A stretch of DNA of 64,000 nt from an uncultured Spirochaetales bacterium (lineage in GTDB: Bacteria; Spirochaetota; Spirochaetia; JAFGXN01): positions 20,086-84,085 of the forward strand of contig CASEOG010000007.1 in NCBI GenBank assembly GCA_949289575.1, given 5' to 3'. The notes below the pieces were generated by a model that worked only from the letters and a program-made list of their open reading frames with translations, was not told the DNA's origin and did not search any database. Within the stretch, counting starts at the first letter, position 1. Each line of letters begins with the position of its first letter. Below are positions 7,348-15,238 of the stretch, one piece after another. The position numbers were made by a program, and so were the translations under genes.

Positions 7348-8973
7348 ATGGAAAAGCAATTTAAGGTTTACGGTTACCGGTGGTTTCTGCTTGCTGTTTT
7401 TATGTTTCTGAATATTGTGATTCAGATTCAGTGGCTTTCGCATGCGATGGTGGCCCGTCCGGCAACGATTTTTTTCGAGTCGCGCGGGGTGGAGTTCACA
7501 TCGTTTTACAATATCGATACGCTGGCTATTTTGTACATGCTGGTTTATCTGGTTGTCTGTCTGCCGGCTTCGTTTATTATCGACCGGTTTAATCTGCGAA
7601 TCGGCGTCGGTATCGGAGCCGTGCTGTCGGCGGTCGGGGCTTTGCTCAAAGGCTGTTTTCCGACATCTTTTTCCGTTATCTTTTTCGGACAGGTGCTTTT
7701 GTCAATCGGACAGCCGTTTATTCTGAATGCGGCCACGACGCTTGTCGTCCGCTGGTTTCCGATGAAAGAGCGGGGAACGGCTGTCGGACTGGCTTCGCTG
7801 GCGCAGTATCTGGGAATTATTCTGGCGGCACTGGTGACACCGATGGTTGTCGGTGCTTCCGGCGAGGGAATGGAGCGAGTTCAGTTTATTTACGGGGTGA
7901 TTACGGCGGTTGCCTGTCTGCTCTCTCTGCTGACGATGAAAAATGCGCCGGCGCTGCCGCCCGATGCGAGTGCGACGGTCGAGCGTTTCTCGTTCTTTAA
8001 GGGAATGGGTCACATGTTCAAAAACCGAGACATGGTTCTGGTCATCTTTCTCTTTCTCATCGGATTGGGAATTTTCAACGCGATCAGTTCGATGGCCGAT
8101 GCGATTAACGCTTATCTGGGAATTGAAGATTCCGACGGTCTGGTTGCCGCTTTGATGCTGGTCGGCGGTGTGATCGGAGCGGTGATTCTGCCGATTCTTT
8201 CCGATAAAATGCGCAAAAGAAAGGTTTTTGTCGTTGTCTGTATGTTCGGGATGCTGGTCGGTGTTTTCGGGTTGACCTTTTCCAAATATCTGAATCCTTA
8301 CACGTACGAATGGGAGATCACGCAGAAACCGGAGGGCAGTACGTTGGAGCTTGCCGATGCGGCTTCGGGGATTCAGATGATTTCTCCCGACGTTGACGGT
8401 TTGTATGCCTTCGATGTGAAGGTGACGAAAGGCGGTCATATTAAAGAAGATAAAACGGTTTATCTTTATGCGGGCGAAAGCGACCCCGGTACGGTTGCCG
8501 ATAACGGACTCATTCTTTTTTCGCGAAATACGGAAGCGGTCGACGGCCCACAATACACTTTCTCTCAGTCCTCGGTCGTCAACGGAAAACGGTATGCAAC
8601 CAAAGTTTACATCGAAAGTCCGAAAACGGACGACACTGTTGTTTCGCTGATTTATGCATTGGCTTTGCTTTCTTCGTTTGTCCTGGGATTTTTTGTCATG
8701 AGTGCCGGTCCTATCGGTTTTCAGTATGCGGCCGAAGTGACTTTTCCGACGCCCGAATCTTCGTCGCAGGGGATTCTGCTTTTGGCCGGACAGATTACGG
8801 GGCTTGTCTTTACGCAGCTGATGAGCATCAATCAGAATTCCTATTTGGGGCTGATGATGACCGTTTATGCTGTGCTGAGTGTCGTGGCTTTTGTGACCGT
8901 TATGTTCCTCCGCGAATCGCCGATGATTGTGACGGAAGAAGATAAAATACGGAATGCGGAACAGGGTAACTGA
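7348..8973 (+). CDS. Major facilitator superfamily transporter with large periplasmic insert
   Basis: The product is 541 aa. The start at 7348 follows SD AAAGGAG. Twelve hydrophobic segments can be read. The sequence around V-R-W-F-P-M-K-E-R-G-T-A-V-G (end of TM4 to TM5) resembles the FLVCR-like branch of the MFS. Between TM9 and TM10 lies a hydrophilic stretch of about 115 residues (about 315-430, from YLNPYTYEWE to the start of VVSLIYALAL). With the usual topology it would be periplasmic. Such loops are normally a few residues long. Substrate unknown. The stop overlaps the start of the diguanylate cyclase gene, indicating coupling. Confidence 0.85.
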   Translation: MEKQFKVYGYRWFLLAVFMFLNIVIQIQWLSHAMVARPATIFFESRGVEFTSFYNIDTLAILYMLVYLVVCLPASFIIDRFNLRIGVGIGAVLSAVGALLKGCFPTSFSVIFFGQVLLSIGQPFILNAATTLVVRWFPMKERGTAVGLASLAQYLGIILAALVTPMVVGASGEGMERVQFIYGVITAVACLLSLLTMKNAPALPPDASATVERFSFFKGMGHMFKNRDMVLVIFLFLIGLGIFNAISSMADAINAYLGIEDSDGLVAALMLVGGVIGAVILPILSDKMRKRKVFVVVCMFGMLVGVFGLTFSKYLNPYTYEWEITQKPEGSTLELADAASGIQMISPDVDGLYAFDVKVTKGGHIKEDKTVYLYAGESDPGTVADNGLILFSRNTEAVDGPQYTFSQSSVVNGKRYATKVYIESPKTDDTVVSLIYALALLSSFVLGFFVMSAGPIGFQYAAEVTFPTPESSSQGILLLAGQITGLVFTQLMSINQNSYLGLMMTVYAVLSVVAFVTVMFLRESPMIVTEEDKIRNAEQGN

Positions 8974-10696
8974 TTCTCGGGAAAATAACCGGATCGGAAA
9001 CATAAGGAGGCGCCCCCGGAGGGTCGTATCAGCGGCGTTCGTGCCCGGGGGGTCGACTGTCGCCTTTTTTTCGACACTGTCGCTGTTTCTGATTTTATCG
9101 GTACTGATTTTTTCTTTTTTCCCTGTTACCGATGTCTGTTTCGACAACGAGGGGGTTTCGGTTTTGGAAGGTCCCTTCCTGTTATCTTTACGGGGAGAAA
9201 CCTTCCCTGTCGATTTACCGACTGTCGTTAATACCGAGGCTTCCGAAAAATATACGCTTTCCCGGCGTTTGAATGCCGAGACCGATGTCGGCAATTCCGT
9301 TCTTTTTTATACGCAGAAATCGTGGGTGTCTGTCTGTCTCGACGGAAAACCGGTTTATTCCGCCGTCAGGGACGACCGCCTGCCGATTCGGGTTGCGCCC
9401 GGGTCGTACTGGCATTTTTTCCGTTTGCCCGAAGACTATCACGGGAAGACACTTTTTATCGAAATAGAACCGCAGTTTCCCCAATACGGGAAAACGACGC
9501 CGGTCGTCTATATCGGAACCAAAGCTTCGTTTCTCTATATGATTCTGAAACAGGGGCTCTTCTCTCTGCTTGCGGGACTTCCTGTACTGAACCTCGGCAT
9601 TATACTGGTGATAGTTTCTTTCTTTGTCAGAGAGCCGAACTTACGGAAGCGGATTTTGCGCTTGGGACTGTTCGGTGTTGTGGTCAGCATTTGGGGTCTT
9701 CTGGAAAACCGGATGACCCAGCTGTTTTTCGGTAATATCGTCTACGCTTCATTTGTTCTCTATTTCTGTTTTTTTCTGATTCCGATGCTGGTATCGGGAC
9801 TCTTGCTGACATTTCCTTCCTTTCGGGCAGCAAAAGAATTCCGTATTCTTTTCCGGCTTTCGTTTGCCGTTTTTCTCGGCGCTCATGTTCTGCGGTTAGC
9901 GGGAATCCTTTATTATTCACAGATGATTTTTTCGGTACACGGTCTGCTGAGTCTTATTTTTGCGGCGACCGTGCGCAGTTTTATTATTTCTCTGAAAAAG
10001 AAAACGGCGGCCGATGAGGATCTCTACATATATAAAGCTGTCATTATGCTCGGTTTTTTCTTCTTCTCGGATATTATCTCTTTCTATACTTTTTCCGAGG
10101 TAAAAGTCGGGAATGCTTCCCGGGTCGGTATGTTCCTTTTTATTTTGTATATCGGTGTCAGTGCTATCCGTCAGATCGGACAGACGGAAATCTCTCTGGC
10201 AAAAACAAGACTGTATCAGGATCTGGCATTCAGAGATGTGATGACGGGTTTGTTTAACAGAACTGCCTTCGAGCGGTATCTGTCGGGATTTCGCAAGACG
10301 TCCGGTCCGGAAAATACGGAAACGGTTTGTGTCGTCATGCTTGATATGAATCATCTGAAAATGATCAATGATGTTTACGGTCATAATGAGGGCGATGAAG
10401 CGATAAAAGCCGTCTCCGATTGTCTCGGGCTTTCTTTTAAAAGAAAATCGGACTGTTATCGGATCGGCGGCGATGAATTTTGTATCGTAACCTGCGGATT
10501 ATCGGAAAAAGAGGTGGCTTCGGACTGCGTATCGCTGAAGAATCTGTTAAAGGAGAAAAGCAAGAGCCGACCCTATCCGCTCTCCGTTTCGTGCGGCTTT
10601 TCGGTTGTAGGCGAAGAAGGAATCGAAGCGGGCTTAAAGGAGGCCGACAAGAAGATGTATGCCGATAAGGAGAAAGAAAAAGGGACCGCGGTTTAG
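8954..10696 (+). CDS. Membrane diguanylate cyclase (periplasmic sensor, 7TM, GGDEF)
   Basis: The product is 580 aa. An N-terminal membrane anchor (about 37-58) precedes a periplasmic domain (about 60-200), a run of about seven hydrophobic segments (about 205-400, 7TMR-DISM-like) and a C-terminal GGDEF domain. The active site reads R-I-G-G-D-E-F-C-I, with D-M-N-H-L-K-M-I-N-D in the metal/substrate region. The product would be c-di-GMP. The usual RxxD inhibitory site five residues before GGDEF is not in register (RKSD is four residues away). ATG 8954 overlaps the MFS stop by 20 bp. GTG 9041 is an in-frame alternative that removes a basic N-terminal tail. Ligand unknown; the overlap suggests a link to the transporter. 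Confidence 0.85.
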   Translation: MRNRVTDSRENNRIGNIRRRPRRVVSAAFVPGGSTVAFFSTLSLFLILSVLIFSFFPVTDVCFDNEGVSVLEGPFLLSLRGETFPVDLPTVVNTEASEKYTLSRRLNAETDVGNSVLFYTQKSWVSVCLDGKPVYSAVRDDRLPIRVAPGSYWHFFRLPEDYHGKTLFIEIEPQFPQYGKTTPVVYIGTKASFLYMILKQGLFSLLAGLPVLNLGIILVIVSFFVREPNLRKRILRLGLFGVVVSIWGLLENRMTQLFFGNIVYASFVLYFCFFLIPMLVSGLLLTFPSFRAAKEFRILFRLSFAVFLGAHVLRLAGILYYSQMIFSVHGLLSLIFAATVRSFIISLKKKTAADEDLYIYKAVIMLGFFFFSDIISFYTFSEVKVGNASRVGMFLFILYIGVSAIRQIGQTEISLAKTRLYQDLAFRDVMTGLFNRTAFERYLSGFRKTSGPENTETVCVVMLDMNHLKMINDVYGHNEGDEAIKAVSDCLGLSFKRKSDCYRIGGDEFCIVTCGLSEKEVASDCVSLKNLLKEKSKSRPYPLSVSCGFSVVGEEGIEAGLKEADKKMYADKEKEKGTAV

Positions 10697-10703
10697 TGTC
10701 GGG

Positions 10704-11450
10704 TTATTTCCCGAAAAACGAAACCCCGTTTCTGAATATTTTAAGACCTTCGCCTTCGGTGATTGTTTTTCGTGTCCATTTCGGGTGATTTTCCGGGAAA
10801 ATAAAGGCTTCCGGGTGGGGCATCAGTCCGAGGATGCGGCCCGTCGTGTCGGTAATACCGGCGATATCTTCCTGTGATCCGTTCGGATTGCGGTCGTTGT
10901 ACCGGATGGCAATTAAATTTTCTTCTTTCAGCCGTTTCATGATATCGGGACTGTCGGTAATAAAACGGCCTTCGCCGTGACGGATGGGAACATCCATCGT
11001 ATCGAGACCCTTTGTCCAGACACACGGAGAATCGGGATTGAATTTGAGGTTGACCCAGCTGTCTTCGAAAACACCGCTGTTATTGTGAACCAGGGAAACT
11101 TCCTGAGTCCAGTCGCCGTGCAGATTCGGCAGAACCCCCATTTTCACCAGAACCTGAAACCCGTTACAGATACCGATAATCAGTTTTCCGTCGGCAATAA
11201 AACGATCCAGTTCGTCTTTCAGATTCTTTTTGAACAGTTCCGCATAGACCAGACCGGAACCGAGGTGATCGCCGAACGAAAAGCCGCCGGCAAAACCGGC
11301 AATGGAGTAATTTCTCAGCAGAGCCGGATTTTCGATAAAATCATTGATATGAACCTTTTCGGCGTCCGCTCCGACTTTATTGAAAGCGGTCACCAGCTCG
11401 TTATCCGCATTGATACCGTATCCGGTAAGAACACATACTTTGACAGCCAT
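10704..11450 (-). CDS. purQ: Phosphoribosylformylglycinamidine synthase, glutaminase subunit
   Basis: The product is 248 aa. Class I glutamine amidotransferase that supplies ammonia for the FGAR to FGAM step of purine synthesis. The nucleophile elbow is G-I-C-N-G-F-Q (Cys about residue 94), the oxyanion region is G-G-F-S-F-G-D-H, and the distal His/Glu are in P-H-P-E-A. The start at 11450 follows SD AAGGAG; upstream extension to 11567 is not needed. It converges with the diguanylate cyclase gene with 7 bp between stops. No purL or purS is adjacent. A promoter matches upstream (11469-11497). Confidence 0.92.
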   Translation of the reverse strand: MAVKVCVLTGYGINADNELVTAFNKVGADAEKVHINDFIENPALLRNYSIAGFAGGFSFGDHLGSGLVYAELFKKNLKDELDRFIADGKLIIGICNGFQVLVKMGVLPNLHGDWTQEVSLVHNNSGVFEDSWVNLKFNPDSPCVWTKGLDTMDVPIRHGEGRFITDSPDIMKRLKEENLIAIRYNDRNPNGSQEDIAGITDTTGRILGLMPHPEAFIFPENHPKWTRKTITEGEGLKIFRNGVSFFGK

Positions 11451-11468
11451 GAAAAACTCCTTTTTCCC

Positions 11469-11497
11469 ATCATATCCGATTCGGGGAAAAAAAGCAA
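11469..11497 (-). promoter_or_regulatory. Promoter of purQ
   Basis: On the minus strand TTGCTT (11497-11492), 17 bp, TATGAT (11474-11469). An SD and the purQ ATG (11450) follow. Confidence 0.6.
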
Positions 11498-11560
11498 GTT
11501 TTCTTTTCCGGCATTTTGCCGACGGTTCTTTTCTGAAAATTTTTACCTTGCCTGAAGAAG

Positions 11561-11589
11561 TTGACAAATAACCGTTGTTGTTTTAATAT
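11561..11589 (+). promoter_or_regulatory. Consensus promoter placing the start point at the aroF ATG
   Basis: TTGACA (11561-11566), 17 bp, TAATAT (11584-11589). The ATG is at 11596, six bases beyond the -10 box, so transcription should begin at or within a base or two of the start codon. Confidence 0.85.
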
Positions 11590-11595
11590 CGGATT

Positions 11596-12639
11596 ATGGC
11601 CGGACTCAACAATATTAATATCAGCGAAAAATATAAACTGACACCACCGGGTGATCTGTATAATGAGATTCCTCTCGCCGGAGCGAGCGAAAAAACGGTC
11701 GTTTCGGGAAGAAATGAAATCATGAATTTTATGAATCATGAAGCATCCCGAAAACTGATTGTCATTACGGGACCCTGTTCGATTCATAATGAAGCCGACG
11801 CGGTCGAATATGCGTCCCGTCTGGCGGCGCTCAAAAGAAAAGTCGACGATAAGATTTTTTTGGTGATGCGTGTCTATTTCGAAAAGCCGAGAACAACGGT
11901 CGGCTGGAAAGGGCTGATTTACGATCCCGATTTAAACCGCTCATACGATTTCGAAAAAGGTCTTCGCCTGGCGAGACGGATTATGAAACAGGTAAATGAG
12001 ATCGGAATTCCGGTCGGAACGGAGATTCTGGATCCGATCATTACCCAGTATATCGCCGATCAGGTTTCCTGGGCGGCCATCGGAGCCCGGACAACGGAAA
12101 GTCAGACACACCGGCAGATGGTGAGCGGTTTGTCGATGCCGGTCGGTTTTAAAAATGCGACCAACGGCAATATCGATGTGGCCGTCGATGCCATACAGGC
12201 GGCTTCGGCGCCGCACGCTTTTATCGGTGTGATGCCGGACGGACAGACCGGGATTTTCCGGACAAAAGGCAACCGCTACTGTCACGTTATTTTAAGGGGC
12301 GGTAAAAACAGTCCCAACTATTATCCCCAGTATATTGCGTTTACAACGGAACTGCTGCGGCAGCACGGATTGGCGCAAAACATCATTGTCGACTGTTCCC
12401 ACGACAATTCACTGAAAAATTTTAAAAATCAGGGAGCGGTTTTCCGCAATATTATCCGTCAGAAACAGGAAGGAAACGAATCGGTTATCGGCGTTATGCT
12501 GGAAAGTCATTTGAGAGAGGGCTCTCAGAAGCTTTCCGCCGGAGTCTGTCCCGAGCCGGGGCTGTCGATTACCGATTCCTGTATCGGCTGGAACGAAACG
12601 GAAGAACTGATACTGGAAGCATACGAAAATTTGTCATAA
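11596..12639 (+). CDS. aroF: 3-deoxy-7-phosphoheptulonate (DAHP) synthase, AroG/AroF type
   Basis: The product is 347 aa, the usual length for type I DAHP synthase. It condenses PEP and erythrose 4-phosphate, the first step of the shikimate pathway. Family motifs are V-I-T-G-P-C-S-I-H, M-R-V-Y-F-E-K-P-R-T-T-V-G-W-K-G, G-A-R-T-T-E-S-Q and D-C-S-H-D-N-S. The N-terminal extension matches feedback-regulated bacterial enzymes. No Shine-Dalgarno is seen before ATG 11596, and the promoter abuts the start codon, so the mRNA is probably leaderless. The fused aroDE of the same pathway lies 11 kb away. The symbol is generic; aroF, aroG and aroH cannot be told apart from sequence alone. Confidence 0.93.
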   Translation: MAGLNNINISEKYKLTPPGDLYNEIPLAGASEKTVVSGRNEIMNFMNHEASRKLIVITGPCSIHNEADAVEYASRLAALKRKVDDKIFLVMRVYFEKPRTTVGWKGLIYDPDLNRSYDFEKGLRLARRIMKQVNEIGIPVGTEILDPIITQYIADQVSWAAIGARTTESQTHRQMVSGLSMPVGFKNATNGNIDVAVDAIQAASAPHAFIGVMPDGQTGIFRTKGNRYCHVILRGGKNSPNYYPQYIAFTTELLRQHGLAQNIIVDCSHDNSLKNFKNQGAVFRNIIRQKQEGNESVIGVMLESHLREGSQKLSAGVCPEPGLSITDSCIGWNETEELILEAYENLS

Positions 12640-12667
12640 AAATAAGATAGGAAAAGAGAGGTGTCTG

Positions 12668-14197
12668 ATGGGAATTTTTAAAAAGTTATCGGTGTTAACG
12701 GTATTGTTGGGTTGTTCTGTCGGTATCTTTGCCGGTCCGATTAAACTGAAAGAACGTGAAAACAATGATCCGCAGTTGCGCTATACGGTTTATACCGATG
12801 CGGATGAGGCGGTCCTGTCGGTTTTGCGGTCCGCAGTGTCGGCAAAAAATTATGCGGTTACGTTTACGGATAATAAAAAGATTTTACCCGATATGGATTT
12901 ATCGTTTACGGGAAAACAGATCAAACGGCCCGAACCGGTTCCTTTTGTACATATCGAAGAGGATGACAGCGAAAAGGCGGCCGCCGAAGCGGAGGCAATT
13001 ATTGAAAAATATTTCTTTACGGGCAAAGCTCCTTCCGTTTATCCCGTGTTTAAATGCGGAGAAGAGGGCTATGATACGTATCGGATTCCGTCTTTAACAC
13101 GTACCGCATCGGGAACTTTGGTTGCTTTTGTCGAAGCGCGCGGTATCGGCAAAACCGACTGTGCCGAAAATAAAATCATGGCCAAGGTGAGTACGGATAA
13201 CGGTGTGACGTGGAGCGGGTTGATAATGGTCGCGGATGCCGGAGAAGCCAGTTTAAATAATCCGTCTCCCGTATATCTCGAAAAAGAAAACCGGATTATC
13301 GTGATGTATCAGTACTATCCGCCGGCGTCTCATGAAATTACGACCGAACGCGGATTTGAAGGTCCCGGTGTATGCCGGACGTTTACCGTGTTCAGTGATG
13401 ATGAAGGCCGGACATGGAGTGCGCCGTCCGATATCACAAAACAGGTTAAATCGGCAACGATGAGTGCGGTCGCCTGCGGTCCCGGTATCGGAATCGAAGT
13501 ACGTCAGGGTGCGTTTCGGGGGCGTCTGATTTATCCTTTTGCATCGACGGGACGTGATGAGGGTTGGTACAATTACCTGGTTTATTCCGACGACAGGGGG
13601 CAGACATGGCAGCGGACGGAAGCGGTTTCGTGGTACGGAAGTAACGAAAGTCAGGTCGTTGAACTGGCCGAAAACCGTTTTCTGGTTAATGCACGCAATC
13701 ACCGCTATCCGGGAGGGGCTGCCGCCGAGCCGGCCGGATGGAATCCCTGGTCGACCCGTGCGGCGATGAAGCGTGCCGAGTTTGTTTTCGGGCTGGATGC
13801 CGACGGTACGTTTAGCTGCGGTCCGACAATCGAGCGCGACGATTTGCCCGATCCGCGGTGTCAGGGATTTATTTACCGCTACAGCGGTTTTGAACCGGGA
13901 GAAAAATCGATTTTGCTTTTTTCAAATGCGGCAAACGGTTTTTATCTGAAAAACATGAACGGCAAAATGATGTCGGGACGGGTTAACGGATCGATTAAAG
14001 TCAGTTTTGATGAAGGAAAAACTTATACCGGCCGTCGTATTTACGGAGACCGGTTTACGGGATTTCAGTATTCGGTCATGACCAAAATGCCGGACAATAA
14101 AGTCGGAATTATTTTTGAATGTTATCCGGAAATTAAATTTGCCGTCGTCGATTTGGACTGGCTGACGGCGGGATCTTTTTTGCAGGAGGGAAATTAA
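12668..14197 (+). CDS. Secreted exo-alpha-sialidase (GH33)
   Basis: The product is 509 aa with a signal peptide cleaved near residue 22 (IFA-GPI). An N-terminal region of unknown fold (about 23-125) precedes the six-bladed sialidase domain. Motifs: Y-R-I-P (138-141, arginine of the carboxylate-binding triad), F-V-E-A-R and four Asp boxes (S-T-D-N-G-V-T-W about 175, S-D-D-E-G-R-T-W about 243, S-D-D-R-G-Q-T-W about 307, S-F-D-E-G-K-T-Y about 450). It should release terminal sialic acid from host glycans. SD AGAGAGG precedes ATG 12668, 28 bp after aroF, so read-through from the aroF promoter is possible. The stop and the next start overlap (TAATG). Confidence 0.93.
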   Translation: MGIFKKLSVLTVLLGCSVGIFAGPIKLKERENNDPQLRYTVYTDADEAVLSVLRSAVSAKNYAVTFTDNKKILPDMDLSFTGKQIKRPEPVPFVHIEEDDSEKAAAEAEAIIEKYFFTGKAPSVYPVFKCGEEGYDTYRIPSLTRTASGTLVAFVEARGIGKTDCAENKIMAKVSTDNGVTWSGLIMVADAGEASLNNPSPVYLEKENRIIVMYQYYPPASHEITTERGFEGPGVCRTFTVFSDDEGRTWSAPSDITKQVKSATMSAVACGPGIGIEVRQGAFRGRLIYPFASTGRDEGWYNYLVYSDDRGQTWQRTEAVSWYGSNESQVVELAENRFLVNARNHRYPGGAAAEPAGWNPWSTRAAMKRAEFVFGLDADGTFSCGPTIERDDLPDPRCQGFIYRYSGFEPGEKSILLFSNAANGFYLKNMNGKMMSGRVNGSIKVSFDEGKTYTGRRIYGDRFTGFQYSVMTKMPDNKVGIIFECYPEIKFAVVDLDWLTAGSFLQEGN

Positions 14198-14688
14198 TGA
14201 GTGCGAAAAGAAAAAAAGAAAAGGTTAAAGTTCCGGTGAGTCTTTTGATTGCATCTCTCGGTTTGGTTGCGCTTGTAATAACAGCATTGTCAACAGTCGG
14301 ATTGGAAGGTTATTTTAACTTATGTACCGGAACTCCGGCTTCCGTGTTAGGGCGTTTCGGAGGGAATGCCGAAACGGTTTATCTGCTGATGGCCTGTTTC
14401 GGTGTCATTTTTTACGGCGGTTTGGTCGCGGATTTTCGTTCCCGATTGGCAGGAATGAAGCTGATCCGGAAAGTATTACCCATGCGCAATGCATCGGTTG
14501 TTTTATCCGGATTCGGTTTTCTGCTGGCAGTCGTCCGGTTTGCGTTGCTGGCGGTATATCCGCATGTCAAAATCGGATCGGGACAGGATGTGCAGACCGC
14601 GTTGATGATTTTCAGTATCATCGTATGGATTTATTTTATTCTTTTGTCGGTTCCCGTGGTGATTCAAACAGTCACCGGAAAACGGTAA
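14197..14688 (+). CDS. Small integral membrane protein, partner of the sialidase gene
   Basis: The product is 163 aa with a basic N-terminus and four hydrophobic segments (about 14-36, 60-78, 96-118, 133-157). No family is recognised. The start codon overlaps the sialidase stop by one base, so it is probably translated by coupling and may work with the sialidase or in uptake of its products (inference). A strong terminator follows. Confidence 0.75.
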   Translation: MSAKRKKEKVKVPVSLLIASLGLVALVITALSTVGLEGYFNLCTGTPASVLGRFGGNAETVYLLMACFGVIFYGGLVADFRSRLAGMKLIRKVLPMRNASVVLSGFGFLLAVVRFALLAVYPHVKIGSGQDVQTALMIFSIIVWIYFILLSVPVVIQTVTGKR

Positions 14689-14734
14689 TGTGTACGCAGG
14701 GATTGAATTTATTTCCGATAAAATGAATTTTCAG

Positions 14735-14767
14735 GGAAGAGAACGGTCGGTTCTCTTCTTTTTTTTA
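14735..14767 (+). terminator. Intrinsic terminator
   Basis: GAAGAGAAC pairs with GTTCTCTTC around a short loop and is followed by a run of eight or more T. It ends the sialidase operon. Confidence 0.92.
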
Positions 14768-14787
14768 TTAAATTTTGTTCACAAGGA

Positions 14788-14816
14788 TTGACAAATCGAA
14801 ATTTCGGCCCGATAAT
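14788..14816 (+). promoter_or_regulatory. Promoter of the InlB-repeat lipoprotein
   Basis: TTGACA (14788-14793), 17 bp, GATAAT (14811-14816). The ATG is 36 bp downstream with an SD between. Confidence 0.85.
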
Positions 14817-14852
14817 AAAATGTAGTTAATCAAATGACAAAAAGAGGTGCTT

Positions 14853-15170
14853 ATGAAAAAGATTGGTTTGTTAGCAGTGTTATCGTTTTTGGTTTTGGCT
14901 GTCGGATGTAACGAAATTCCTAAGCATACGGTTACGTTGAACCCTAACGGCGGAAAAATGTCTTCGGCGGAAACGGTGACTGTCGAGCACGGGAAGTCAC
15001 TGATGCAGCCGGCACAACCGGTACGCGAAGGGTATATTTTTATCGGATGGTTCGATAAAAAAGAGGGCGGCACACAGTGGAATTTTCAAATTAATCGTGT
15101 GACCGGCGATTTAACCTTATACGCGCAATGGAAAGCGACAAGAATGACCTTGGAATCTGTTTCCCCGTAA
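14853..15170 (+). CDS. Small lipoprotein with one InlB-type beta-repeat
   Basis: The product is 105 aa. ATG 14853 follows SD AGAGG. Signal peptide with lipobox AVGC (Cys19 region), then a single Listeria-Bacteroides (InlB B / Flg_new) repeat at about 26-95: V-T-L-N-P-N-G-G, G-Y-I-F-I-G-W-F and L-T-L-Y-A-Q-W. The same module is reiterated in the 1143-aa lipoprotein at 48924-52355. Surface-exposed; function unknown. It stands alone between its own promoter and terminator. Confidence 0.85.
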   Translation: MKKIGLLAVLSFLVLAVGCNEIPKHTVTLNPNGGKMSSAETVTVEHGKSLMQPAQPVREGYIFIGWFDKKEGGTQWNFQINRVTGDLTLYAQWKATRMTLESVSP

Positions 15171-15198
15171 AACAACGGATTTCGTTAAACAAATAAAA

Positions 15199-15225
15199 AA
15201 GCGGATCTTTCGATCCGCTTTTTTT
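15199..15225. terminator. Bidirectional intrinsic terminator
   Basis: GCGGATC (15201-15207), TTTC loop, GATCCGC (15212-15218), with A6 before and T7 after. It serves the small lipoprotein on the plus strand and the hydrogenase operon (last stop at 15239) on the minus strand. Confidence 0.92.
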
Positions 15226-15238
15226 GTTGACTGCCGGT

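Noticed and set aside
7702-9294. 530-aa open frame on the minus strand
   Set aside because: It is antisense to the MFS and diguanylate cyclase genes; composition (Arg/His-rich, no motif) fits a shadow.
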